This document shows positions 1 through 12,901 of a stretch of DNA of 64,000 nt, in pieces. Within the stretch, counting starts at the first letter, position 1; every line of letters starts with the position of its first letter. The notes below the pieces were generated by a model. That model was not told the origin of the DNA and ran no database searches. It saw nothing but the letters and a program-made list of their open reading frames with translations. The DNA is from Limanda limanda (lineage: Eukaryota > Chordata > Actinopteri > Pleuronectiformes > Pleuronectidae): assembly GCF_963576545.1 (NCBI RefSeq), contig NC_083651.1, forward strand, positions 18,475,748-18,539,747. Reading direction: 5' to 3'. A program made the translations under genes and the position numbers.

Positions 1-117
1 CTTCCGGTTAGTCATTAAACAAAATAAAGGCACATTAATAATCGTTTGAATAATCGTGATTTCGTTTTTGTCCAAAATAATCGTGATTATGATTTTTTAC
101 ATAATCGAGCAGCCCTA
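1..117. repeat. Truncated dispersed DNA-transposon repeat at the left edge
   Basis: The stretch with repeated 'aataatcgtgatt' words ends in 'ataatcgagcagcccta'. The reverse complement begins TAGGGCTGCTCGATTAT, which I recall as a terminus of a common hAT-like non-autonomous repeat in teleosts. Only one end is in the window, so neither the other terminus nor a target duplication can be seen. Confidence 0.45.
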
Positions 118-1946
118 GCTGAGGCTATTGCAGACTTGTTTTCAAACCAAAATTTAGAAATGTGGATGTAGCCCAAATCACCAGGGCATGCAGACCAGTA
201 AACACAATCAAGAGATTAATAAATCTCAAAGTAATAACTCTTGTATAATAAAGCTTGTATCTCCCCAAAGAAGGACTTTAGGATTATCTTCTCCATTGTG
301 AATCACGGGTTTGGAGACCCCTGATCTTTCGGAGGAGAGGAGGACTTGCATGGGAGTCAGGGTCGATCCGGGGAGGTGGGAGGTGTGGGGGGGATCGAGC
401 GGCAAATCAGTGCTTTGAGTTGTTAATCTGCACCTGAAGCCTTTACTGAATGCTGCGCGAGCAAATCCAAGGACACACACAGAGACGATATTTGTGTGTT
501 GTGTCATTATGATAATGTATATGCATGTGTCGACGAATGTGACTAGACAACTTAAAGACATGCGGATGAAAAACAACAGATTACCCGACAGCTTGAAGGA
601 ACAAGGTCAGAGGAAGTGACTTAATGCATCTTTACCTCACTTACACCCACATACAGCATCATAACATACTGTATATCCTCTGATAGATTAAGTATGTTCA
701 TTTCACCCAAACAAATCCCTCCAGCCTGTGCTGACATGTCTACCAGCTGGCTTCACAGGGACATTAATGTGATGGGCACGAGCAGTAATTTGTGAATTGT
801 TGTGGCAAGGAGAATGACAGAATGGGGTCAAGGGGGCAGGAAGTAACATAAATTATACTGCAGAGATCATGTGTTTTTGTTTACAGCACAACACATAGGC
901 ATCTTCATTGGTGTCCTCTTTGTGTATTGCTATTCTTTGCGGTTTTGGGTCCTCCGGATAATCTCCTGCTATATGATCATGTGGGCTTATTCAGAGTTTC
1001 TACTAGAGGGCTGGCAGGAGAAATTCTGGAGAATGTCCGCAGCAACTGACTCAGACATTTGCATTCTCACATTGAGCTCCTTGATAATTTCAGGGGATTA
1101 TTCCAACTCCAGAGTAGCTTTGTAAAATAGGAACTAATGAGGTCAAACTCTAAATAAATAACATTTTAATCTATGAGTCTATAAATACAACAGTGGGTCT
1201 AACAAAAACAAAGATAACTTATCCATAACAAAACACATCAGCATTCTGAAGACAATTTAAAAGTTCCAAAATCTCTTCAAAGGTTCCAGACAAGGGAACT
1301 ATCACAACACGGGAAACCTGTGCCATGCCGAAGAATGGGAGGAGGCAGTTAAACCTTTTTTTGACATTGTGAGAAGTTCAAGCTCGCTTGTTGAGGTTCA
1401 ACCAATGTTACAACCTCAAGGTCACTTGTTTAATCCTCTGACTGGCAGAATAAATCTGAGTGGACAAAGTGGAGGAGCAGTACCTGCTTCCCTCTCATCA
1501 CCGCCACTGAGGTGTTAGTGAGCAGGTCAAATAAAGGGTAACAGGACTGTTTACAGGTCCAGGTCTGGTCTACTAGGAGTGCACTGTACCACTACATATG
1601 TGAACAGGAGTGTGAATTTGGAGAGAAGTGAGACCTCTGAATCCCGCTCCTCATCTCTGCTTAAAAATAAACAGCTCAAGGCTAAACCGGCCACTGCTGC
1701 TTCATCGATTTTTTAAGTTCTTTCAAACTGTCCTTGATGAGCCAAAAAAAGGGCACTGCTAAATCAGTGCAGCAAACCTTTTAAATTCCATTTGCTTCCG
1801 TGTTGCTGTTCATTGTGTGACCGATTAAACTTTGGTTACAATGTCCAGTTTCCAGGTCTCAGTGAGTGCAGCTGTGAGTGAGTGTGGAGCAACAGTATTC
1901 CTTCAGTAAAACTTCCCGTCTCCCAGGATGTTGGTTGTTTACTTAC
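1..1946 (-). other. erbb4: Part of erbb4 intron 4
   Basis: This is the sequence after the exon 4 donor in the minus-strand gene. Apart from a truncated dispersed repeat at the left edge, I see no coding exon, RNA gene or clear mobile element. Short reading frames here (for example 226-576 and 871-1125) have no recognisable similarity and no splice context. Confidence 0.8.
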
Positions 1947-2078
1947 ATGTGACACTGCTGTTGGTGGGCACCACCACGGGATGGGTCCCTGGGTTTCTGA
2001 CAATGTCTTGCCAGTGGATTGTGTCTGCGTGACACAGGAACTTGTTCTGGTCGACGTACACACCGCCAGTAAGGATCT
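1947..2078 (-). CDS. erbb4: erbb4 exon 4 (end of extracellular domain I)
   Basis: This is the fourth coding exon of erbb4. A TTCTTCTCCACAG acceptor and a GTAAGT donor bound 132 bp. The exon enters and leaves in phase 1, matching exon 3. The translation begins [20 protein letters not shown] and continues with [10 protein letters not shown], diagnostic of ErbB4. The tail ([14 protein letters not shown]) differs from the mammalian sequence and is one codon shorter than the 135 bp I recall for human exon 4. It keeps a potential N-glycosylation site (NSS). The final T begins a Cys codon finished by exon 5, consistent with the start of the cysteine-rich domain II. Exon 5 lies left of this window. 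Confidence 0.96.
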
Positions 2079-3636
2079 CTGTGGAGAAGAAACAGAGCAC
2101 ACATTCAGTACAGACACACACAGGGCTTCCTTGGTACTAACCGGGCCCGGAGGATGCACCTAATTCAGCAATCAAGCTGCCAGGCACCTGATGTGATTTT
2201 AAATTGCCATCTTTCCCCCGCTGTCATTATATAATTAAAAACTGACATGGGCAGGCACTGCACGTTTAAGTCAAAATCACTGACATGCTTATACGGACTA
2301 GATTGGATGGGCACCTTATCTTCTAGGGGGAACAGATGATCTTGAGAGACACCCACCCCTGATGTTGGTGGTTGCCGTGAGGCGGTCGGGACAAAGCAGA
2401 GTCATATTGCTTGTTATTAAAACCTCTGATCCCACATCATCCTCGTGTTTTCTCAACTTCCCCTTTCCACACGGTGAGCAGACAGAATCAATCATTCCCC
2501 ACTGCCATTACAATTCTATCTTTCATCACAGAGGTTGGACAAAAAGTCATGTATCGAGACCGTTATAATATGCATCACCTTGTTGAGCCAATGATTGTCA
2601 GACTTTTGGGGGGGAATCAATTACTTTCACTGCACGCACACGGACCCACACGCACCCAGAGTGTGTTGAATGATTGGCTACAGAGGCTGACTCCGATTGT
2701 TGTTGTGTAGGAGTTGAGAGAATGCTTAATGCTGACTTTTATTGGAGTGAGAAGGAGGGAGAAGGAGGAAGAGGGAGACAGTAGCAGATTTGCATTATTT
2801 ACCGGGGCGTGTATGTTCTCTATCTCCCCAACAAACAGATTACTGACATCGGGCTGAAACCAGTGACACACATAATCATACACGAGGCTCCCTGCCAACA
2901 CGGTACAGAAACAGCCAAATATAAGATAGTCCCACAAATGATAGAATTATACTCCTCGGATAATAGGTGGTGGTAGTATTGCCTCCATAAACCCGCCCCT
3001 CCCTCCCACTCCCACATCTCCCTCTCCCCTATCTTTCTGCGTGTGCGGTGGGAGTCGGGGAGAGAAATTAATCCTGCCTCTCACCGCAGGAGGGATATGG
3101 CTTGGCGAGAAGGAGGCCGCGTCGCAAATTCAAATTGTTTACACAATGGGATGCTGCTGGCAAAGTAGGGCAATGGCCAAACCGGCAGACAAAGCAAGGC
3201 AGTTATAATGACACAAATGCCGGCAGGACATCTCAACCCTGGTTAAGCAAGATGCATGTACATCTGGCGGGCACTCACTTTCATCCTGCTGGAGTTAATT
3301 GGGGCCAAGATATATTGAATTCAGTTGTAAAGGCATCCAAGACACATTTGGCCACATTTACAACAACAAGCAGATGCAACGTCCACATGTACAACCTATT
3401 GGAAGAGGGTTAAATGGGCCTCTTTAAATCAGTTTTGAATGCAACACATAGAAACCCGAGGTGACATGATTTGAACATATTTCGATCACAACATGTTGAC
3501 AGTCAGTAGAAATGCTGCCTCAATTTCAAATTTGTATTGGATTCCTGAGTCTACAAATCTCACTAAGCAATGAAAAATTCATTGGAAAAACCTTGAATTT
3601 GATAATTGTGCAGCTTGTGTACTCAGACCAGAGGGA

Positions 3637-3822
3637 ATGGTAAATGGACCGCATTTATATAGTGTCTTTACGGCCACTCAAAGCACTTTACAGTAGAAGT
3701 CCCATTTACACACACACAATATATATCGAGCTTTGCACTTCTCTCACACTCATAAATCCCATTCACATCCAATGTAGGGTCTTGCCCGAGGACAGTGAGC
3801 AAAGAGGAACCTGGGATCATGC
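3637..3822 (+). repeat. Fish dispersed repeat, copy 1
   Basis: This starts 'aatggtaaatgg', followed by 'catttatatagtg', 'actcaaagcactttacag', 'ccattcacatccaatg', 'cttgcccgaggaca' and 'ctgggatcatg'. The order of words matches copy 2 at 4348 and the common teleost repeat 'GGTAAATGG...TTATATAGCGC...CACTCAAAGCGCTTTACA...TTGCCCAAGGACA'. It is shorter and more diverged than copy 2. Limits are approximate. Confidence 0.75.
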
Positions 3823-4347
3823 AGGAGGCGGGACATGACGAGTTAGCTTCCACTGTGGAAATCACACACTTTTGTTTACAGCATGTCGACACTGGTCATG
3901 GCCATAAATACGTAAAGTTCTCGAATCTTGACGTCTTTCCAGATTTCTGTCACCATCTTCGTATCACAGGAAAATTATGGAACATTTCCCGGCAAATGAG
4001 ATGGACATTTGCATTGTCGCCTACAGCGCCACTAGAAAACTTCTGGAACATTTCTGTGTCCATGTCTGAAAGGAGCTTCTACCATATGTGAGGAAGCAAA
4101 CAAAAACAGAGAAGGAACATTTTAAAAAGACAGATAAGCTGCGTTGACTTTTGTTGTAGAGAGATTAACTAAATATGCAATGGCTCAGGGACAAATACAT
4201 TTCTAGATTATTGTGTGTGGGAGACACAAGGTGATGCCACTAATTCCAGCTTGACATGAGCAGCCTTCACACTCTCAAAACTCATTGCATAAACAGATGG
4301 AAAAAATGTATACTAAGTGTTCAACAATGTGACAATAAGTGGCCGTC

Positions 4348-4612
4348 AAATGGTAAATGGTCTGTACTTATATGGCGCTTTCCTAGTCTTGATAACCACT
4401 CAAAGCACTTTACAGTACAGTTTGACATTCACCCATGCGTTCATACAGTGCGTCTAATAGCAGCACTTGTATTTCTATGAGTGAAAATTCAGGGTTCAGC
4501 ATCTTGCCCAAGGACACGTCAGCATGCAGATGGGAAACACTGGGATCAAACTGCCTTCCTTCTGGTTGGAGGTAACCGTTGTCCCCCTCAGCCGTGGCCG
4601 CCTCAACACCAA
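4348..4612 (+). repeat. Fish dispersed repeat, copy 2
   Basis: This is a fuller copy of the repeat at 3637: 'aaatggtaaatgg', 'ttatatggcgctttcctag', 'ccactcaaagcactttacag', 'acattcacccatgcgttc', 'atcttgcccaaggacacg', 'cagcatgcagatggg' and 'actgggatcaaactg', ending near 'cgtggccgcc'. The two copies lie in the same orientation about 700 bp apart. Reading frames at 4481-4858 (plus) and 4496-4693 (minus) run through this repeat and are not genes. Confidence 0.8.
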
Positions 4613-7600
4613 GGCTCCACCATTCTCACACATGATGGGCATGTACTGCACAAAGCAACGCATCCATTTGCAGTGCGGCATCACCCAACTCAAGACGCTG
4701 CATACGAGTTGAATTGGCTCCTTGGTGGCACTCTGCTCAGGGTAGTTACAGCAGCTCCAACGGAATCCGTCGCCAAGATATTCATTTACAGACGCACATT
4801 ACATAATGTTCGCAATAACATGCAAATCTCATGCAGCCCCTGCTTTCATTACCAGTAAGTGCGAGGCTTGCACATCTGCGCCGCGTGCACATGGCGGCCA
4901 GGGGGCAGATCAATGGTTAAATCCTGTTGTTGATTGTTTAGTGGGTAGAGAAAATGTCTTAATTAGTTTGCTCACGTAGCCGCAGCTCACGTTTCCAAAC
5001 TGCTCCCCCCCCCTTCCCGCCTTGTCCCGGGAGCAAACCGGGTGTCTCTGAATGAGCGTATGGCCTCAAAAGGCACAGCAGTCTTCAGCAGCAGCCCGCA
5101 TGACCGTCGGTGGAAAACAATATGAAATTCAGGGAGGCAGAACAAATGTATGCAGGCAATTATTTTGATGGTAAGTGCTTGTTACGATTTTTTTTAATTT
5201 TTTATTTATTGCAGGGTGGAGACGAGTTTGATTAAGACTGGGAGGCAAATAGCAAACCAATGATTAGAAGAAAAGCCATATTAATGAGTTTGGGAGAGAA
5301 TTGGTGTTGTGTGGACTGTTTAATGAAGAAAGATGTAGGACAATAGCAGCAGTATAATAAATGGTTGATGCGCTCCAGTGTTGGAGGACTGCATTATTGA
5401 AAATCCCCACTAGGGTTTATTCTTCTGTATACTGAAGAAGATTCATGTGCTGGAGCACTCACATCAATACATGCGAGAACACACATTCACTCAATGTCTG
5501 AACAGAAGTTCCTCTTTAGTCTGCAGGCGGCTGGTGTACAGGCTACAAATAAACATGAAGGAAGTCCTACCAGCCTGACAGGCCAAATAGTCAGCTGGAC
5601 AAAAAAGTTGGAAAGATAGAAAGTCAGCGAGAGATTCAGGACACTCAAAGAGCCAGACAATTACAAAAGATAGACATGTGTTCAATCACGGATACTGATG
5701 CCTCTCTCCTCTCCTCCAGCAGTGGGATTGGGGATTTTCACCTTCAGGTCTCCACTGTACTGTCTTATTGACTCCGAGAGCTTCAATTTGGCATTAGATC
5801 AGCACCTGATATCAGCTCAGCGGAACAGTGGGGAGAAACTCGGCAGGAAGCTGAGGATGCATTCTGGGTCAGAGAGGCTAAATGAAGGGGCACGGATCCT
5901 CCTGAACAACCCCCCCCAGCAGCGGTGGAAGACTGAAGTTGTTGCAATCAATAGACAGAAATGCCAAAATAAGAGAGTAAGTACAAACGTACAGGCGCCC
6001 AGAAGAAGCACAGTAATCTGGCCAAAATTACAATATGTGTCTTGAGCATGAATTCCAATTTGCTTCATCAGTGGGATTAGGTCACAAATTAAAATCGTCA
6101 AAAACTGGGAAAATGTGGGTGAAGATTGTCAGTACTGCTCTGCCTACAATATATGAGGACTATACTAAAAGAAAAGACTGACAGATGGTTGCAGATCTTG
6201 AATGATGATTTAATAATTCATTAAAAAGTTCTAATCCACCACTAAATAGACTAGATCTACTGCTACAACACAGTAATATTTGTAATATTTAAGAGAATGT
6301 ACCCATTTACATAACTCGTGTTTTCACACAGTGATGCGTCCATTCTTTTTTTAGACAACAGATCCCACAACAATATAGGGGATTTCCCTCCTGTCTATCA
6401 TCTGCTGCAACTGCACGGTTACATACTTGTGCTCCAGTCCACACTGGAAATCCTTACAGATATAAATTGTGTGTCTTTTTCTGTGTTCTTTAAAGATTTG
6501 CCTCATTTTTGTATTTATTAACAGATTGTGGCCTTGTTGAAGAGTCAAGTGCATATACACACATTCACCATAAATTAACTTTTTCATTCAAGTCTGGGGT
6601 GCATAATGACTAATTTATAAATTATTTTTAATAACCCTTGGACGACTCCTTCAAATTTATAGTACTGCATTTCCCAAAAAGTTGGGTGAACTCAAACGAC
6701 AAAAAAACAAACAAACAAACAAAACAAAAAGACTGGGACATTTTTAAACACTACAAGCTGAGCAGTGGATCTCTCATTGGCCATATTGCAACCCAACAGC
6801 ATCTTTCATTAGTCTTTCTTGTTCCCAAAACTCTCACATCTTCACTCCCACACATCCAGCTTGTAATGCAGGGTTTCTGCAAAAAATTTGAAGTGTCAAA
6901 CCCAATCCGAAAAAACACTGGTGACATAATTTGTGTTTCTTCTCTTTGGAAAACTCCCTCCACAGCTACAGAGCAGATTATTTGAAAGTTTTCACAAAGA
7001 ATTGAATTCAATATTACAAATTTGAGCAGGCTTTAAATCTTTATACGAGTACAGTGTCCGTTCTAAACATGTCTCTTTGGAATTGGCTGTTTTCTTGACG
7101 TGTGGTAATTTTGGTTGCAGCTTTCTTTCTGAAGCTTCTGAAAGTGACCTGCAGTTACTGATTTGAAGTCAAGACAGGCTGTGGGACGCTGAAGCCTCCA
7201 CTCAAAGCTGCTCACCTGTTTATTCATTATTTGCGACCCACATACCGACAGACAGAGGTTTATTTATTTGATTTAGGATTTGATTCAGATTTTAATTATA
7301 ACAACCAAATGTGAAGTTCTGCATCTGTCTCCCCTCTGCTCGCCCCAGCCGGTCGAGGCAGAGAGCTGCCCACACTGAGTCTGGTTTCAGAGCGTCCTTC
7401 CAGGTAATGAGGGAGTTTTTTGTCTCTCCACAGTCGCCAAAGTGCTGGTCATTGTGGGAACTGTTTGGTTTCTTTATAAATTTAAGGTCTTGACCTTTTT
7501 TTTTGTTATGATCTTGCTCATTAAATCAAACTGAACTGAATACATTAATTAAAATTAGTTTATTAAGCTTCATGTGGTTTTGTTTCCCGATGGCAATTGC

Positions 7601-8249
7601 TGCTCTTTTTAGTTTTCTATTAGATATTGCCTGGATGTCGCATAACCTTTTTTTTCTCCGCTCCACCTGGATAAAACATTACTTATTATGTTCCAAGGCT
7701 CAGAGAGAAAGACTGGCAACATAATTAAATTCTCTAGGACATAACCTTGGTCAACAGATGAGAAACCTTCAAGGCTAATGTGGGTGATGTCACCAAATAA
7801 AACCATTTCTCTTTCTGAGCAACACAGAGCAATTATTGTGCACTTTCATATAAGAGGGGTTTGACGACTGCAATTCATATGCAACTGTGTCTATATAACT
7901 AATACACTTAAATATAAGAACAAGTGCATTTCAGTGTCATTTTAACCTAAGGACTGCTTAATAATTAAAAGTTCTATAGTGTGAAATGTATCTCAGCATG
8001 CATCACAAACTTCATCAGCTCTAACCTCATCTGCAATAAGGTCAACGGATGGAGCAGCTCCCACAGGAGCAGCATGCAATTTTAACACTGTTAGCACAGT
8101 CCCTATGCCAAATGGTGGTACCCACTCGAATGTAATTGCACTTTTATGTGTTTAACTATTGACCTGAAAAGAGCAACTGCATTAATTCGACTGCATAAAG
8201 TGCTTCACGAGAGGTCCACCAGAGAGATGGTGCAGCTCTGGGGTTTGAC

Positions 8250-8374
<125 letters not shown>

Positions 8375-8798
8375 TCGACCATTTGGTTGAAAGAAGAAAG
8401 GGATGAACTGCAAATTTGTGGAAATTGACGTACCATGACACCAAGACAACTGGATGGCACCATGTTGAAAGCTTGGACTTAAGTTAGATTGGAAGAAACA
8501 GAGGGATCAAATCAAAGACTGATGAGTGTGTAGATACAGATGGGTGACAAATTAGAGAAAAGCCGGACTAGATGAGCATAGATACAGCGAATGCTGATGC
8601 TTCAACACAGACGCATTGCGTGGTTCAGCAAAACAATATCAAGATGGCAAGAGGAAAAGGGGGATCCACTCATCCCTTTAGAGTCAGTGTATCATATAAT
8701 GACAAATGGGAGTGATTGCTTCCAGGACGAGTGCCTACATTCAAAGGATATGAGGTGTCACCTTGCGGTTAAATGACGATATTGTGATACAGTATTCA

Positions 8799-8985
8799 CA
8801 GTCACCAGAATTCAACCCAACTGAAAACCTATGGGGGATTTTGGACCAATGTGTTTAGCAGTGTTCTCGTATACCATCATCACAACATCAAATAAGGAAT
8901 AGCTTTTGGAGGAGCAGTGTTCATCTGTCCAGCAGAGTTCAGCCAAATGGAGACAACCACCAAAGAGCAAAGACGCTTTTCTGGT
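8799..8985 (+). pseudogene. Relic of a Tc1-like transposase C-terminus
   Basis: One frame reads QSPEFNPTENLWGILDQ before an in-frame TAG at 8856. The motif 'SPxxNPxENLW' contains the third acidic residue of Tc1/mariner DDE transposases. After the stop the same frame gives RIPSSQHQIR, and a shifted frame gives LLEEQCSSVQQSSAKW, in the order I expect for the C-terminus of fish Tc1-like transposases. There are no terminal inverted repeats I can pair with it, so only a fragment survives. It is diverged well beyond the 35.9-kb element. Confidence 0.6.
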
Positions 8986-11900
8986 GGCAAAGACATTTTG
9001 TTTTTTTCCCTTTATTTGTCCCCTGCCTTTATGTACAATATGTGCCTTCTGTCTGTCTGTATACGTGCTTGGAAGGACCATTAAGTGTGCATTTAATTTC
9101 AACATGGTGACTGACATTCAAGGCTGGCTGGCCACAGCAGCAAGCAGCATCACACGCACTTAATGCATTTCATTGAATTTAGGCCTCTACTTTTTCCTGT
9201 CTGGCATTAGAGTGTCTGGGTGAAAAACAAGCTGTGGAGACTCCGATTAAAGCAGTTCGAACTAAGTGACATTTGGAAAAAAATAAATAAATAAATGGAG
9301 CAGTAGAGAAGACATAAATAGTTTAGAAAAATGGGTGAGGGCTGTGAATAAAATAGTGACAAACAAAAAAGGGAATGAACAGAATTGTATTTTTGAGTTG
9401 ACAGAGGGAGAAACAACTTCTTGGATGTATAAAAATAAAGAAACTAGACATTACAGATGGAGTCAAATCAACAACTTCAGTCTGAAATAGACATTGATCA
9501 AACTGAAAAACCTGCAATATGATATTTTATTACATTAACTTAGTTTTGCATCGAAACTCACTTATATCGCCTGATACAGCAAATTAGCACCGTTTTTTTT
9601 GTGCATCTGTTCTGGATAACAACTAATCTGATTGAAGCTGTCAGTAGAAAACCATTTTATGTCAAAAGTCAACATCTACAATTGACACATTGGACTGTGT
9701 GTGGAAAAAAAAAATCTCCTTTTTATCCTGTGTCTCTCTGAAGGAGAAACGTTGCTCAGCTCTTCTCTGGGGTTTTGTAGAAAGGCACGAGGGCGGCGGC
9801 CACAGCCTCCATCCCCCAAACATATGCCTATCCTCCGCCAAGATAATTGCATTCACAGTCTGCTGATTAAATTTGGCCCATCCCTCACGCAATTGTTTCC
9901 TATGAGTCTTTATGAAAAATGGCTGAGATTTAAGGATTATGGAATTACACTCGAGCAAGGCGAAGCATCTGCTTAAAGACGAGAAGAGAAAATCATGACA
10001 CAATGGTTATGTGTGCGTGGGGGCGCATATTTGCCTTTTTCCCCAAGTTAAAACTGTGATAAACCCCTGGTAATTTGAGCTTTATGGAACTGGCGGAGGA
10101 GGAGAAAACCATATTATAATACCTTGAGATAAGATGATTCTAAGAAGGGAGGACAAACAAAACAAAACAAAGAGAAAGGAGCAAATGAGCAACAGAAAAA
10201 GTTAAGACAGAAAAGATTATGAAGGAGACAAACAAGTGAGTGATTAAAACAGAGTAAAAGGACCTTCAATTGCTGCTGCTGAGGGCCACTTAGCTTATCA
10301 AGGCTGATGTGTGATCAGCCTGCCAGCTGAATTAAAATGAGCCACACTCTCTGGAATGGGCTGAAACAAAACAGGGTCTGAGAGAGAGGCGGAGAGAAGG
10401 AGGGGGAGCGATGGAGAGACTGAGAGGAGAGAGTGTATCTCACCAGGAGCATACCAAGTGTGTTAGTTTTCACACAGAGGAAGCTGGCTCCAGTCGGTGC
10501 ATGCTTTGCTAAGGCAACAACACGTCATGGAGGCCTTGTTTTTCCAGGCCTACTGGGAGACATTCACTAACACACCACAGACCACGGCTCCCACTTTGTT
10601 CACACAGGACTCTCCACTCGTGTGCGTTGTGCATCAGCCGAGGTGGTCAAGTCCACCCAGAGGACTGGGAAGCAGATTTGAATAGCTCTGCCAGAACGAG
10701 CAGGCGGACCACTTCCTCTCACACAGGAAGCCCTACCTCACCTGCGAACGGCTGCTGTCGGCTCTTGACTTTTTCAATTTCACCTGATCGCTTTTGGTCA
10801 AGTGATCTCCCAAACCTGTGCCAAAGCTGCATGATTTGTTAATTAGAGAGAATATCATCATGACTCGGCTCTTAGTTGCATAAGCATTTTAGAGATTGGC
10901 GGTTATGTGATATTAACCACTGATGCAACACCTGGGAGATGCATGGAGAGACGCAGAGGAGGCAGCAGCAAATTGGCTCAACTTTGCCGTCCAACTTTCT
11001 AATAAAACTGAAGTACTTATGTTGAATAAAGGGCTAGACAAAGCCTAGCAGCTGGAGCAGCAATTGTGGTCACATGTCAAACTTTAAATTGTATATAAAG
11101 ATAAATGATGCGTGCCCATTTCCACTCACTATCCAGAAATGAAGCCCAAATATTCCTTATATAAATTCTAAATAAATAAATAAAATCTCCTGCATTTTGG
11201 GCCGGACTCTGCACAGGCATGATTGTGGAATGGAGCCGTGGTAATGAGGCTCCAGTAAATACATGCAATCGACCGTTCTGTTTCAGCTGTCAAGCATGAC
11301 ATTTCATCCTGTTTTCACAGCATCAAGCAACTTATTAAAACTAACCCAAAAAAAAAATGTATTTGACTTGTACTTTGACTTAATATTAAGGCCCATGTCT
11401 TATGTGTTAACATGGAGAAGGCTGGGTTTAGGACCTTGACTGAGACACTTTGGTTTGGCTTTAAATAAGCAGTCATGTTGTCTATCTTTATGTAGAGACT
11501 TTGGTTAAAACTTTTTCTCCCCTTGCTGATAATTTTAGTCGCCAAATACACCATAATGAGATGGTCCCCCCGTCCCCCCTTCACACACACACTTTCCCTA
11601 CAGCAAAACTGGGGAAGCGGCGTCTGACAATTTCTACAACTTTCCAAAACTGACAACTGAACACATTTAAACTTTTTTCCTCTCTGGCTCTCTTTTTTCA
11701 TCGGTTACACAACTGTAGTACTTTGTTTTATCACTCTTTCCAAAACTCCAGTAGTGACTCACAGTTTTTGCAATTTAACAATAAGATAGGGACATTTAAA
11801 TCTACTATGTCAGGACCACGGTAGTGGCTCTAAACATTATCTTCATTCAACATTAAGATTAAATACTTTGCAGTTCAACTAAATAAACAGAGGCATGAGA

Positions 11901-12771
11901 GGAAGTTAAGGTTGTTTTTAGTCAGTATTTTTTGGCTGTAAAGTGGGAGCATGACATTTTCACCTCTTGGCCACTTGTTATTGCAAGAGAATTGGATAAT
12001 ATAAATAATGTTAGAATTTCTTTAACAAAATGGTGAGACCTAATTGTATAAATTAATTTTCCATTTCATGCTCGTAGATTCTCGCTCCCTTATTGCCCAG
12101 ACACTGCGCTGTATAAACTTTCACATTCTGCTGCAATCATTGGTCGACATTAAAAACAAACATTTTGTTGAAAGGACCACTTGAATTTCCTGCAGTTTTT
12201 GATTGTCCTCCTTTATTTTCCTCAAGGTGAGACTGCATCCTGCGTGTGATGACAGGCCCCACTGCATTGTCTGGGAACACAACTGTGTTTCAGACCACAT
12301 CCATGACCAGCCTCTGCGTATGGGCAATAATATAAGCCCTCCAGCCTGGTCGCCCCAATAACAGACTTTAATAAAAAACTGAATATGGCTGTATCAGAGC
12401 AGGACCATCTGGAAAATGTGGCTGGAAAATTGACACTGAGATTCAGAAAAATAACATCGTTACACATCAGATCCGTTCAGCACCAGGACAAATAAATGCA
12501 CTATTGAGTGGTGGCAGAGAATCCAGGGAAGACTTTTTTAAATTATTTTATTTGGTGAAGTCATGCCTGGTGTTGCATGTAGTAACACCCACATATCTCT
12601 GTGGAGACCTGAGATGAACATAAAAGTGCTTTTCATGTCCCATTACCCACCACTGCCTCCATCAATAGCTGCCCCACTTACCCAGGGCTTTGGCCTAAGA
12701 GGCAAAAAATAAGCATATTAATTATTAAGCTGCCATGGGAGAAAGAGGAGGCGTGGCAGGGTTGGAGGTTA

Positions 12772-12901
<130 letters not shown>

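Noticed and set aside
1882..2163. 93-codon plus-strand frame over erbb4 exon 4
   Set aside because: It is the antisense shadow of exon 4. The minus-strand frame has ErbB4 residues and splice sites.
5120..5230. Possible tiny intron between GTAAGT (5170) and TTATTGCAG (5207)
   Set aside because: The flanking frames stop almost at once and show no similarity. The match to splice signals is probably chance in AT-rich sequence.
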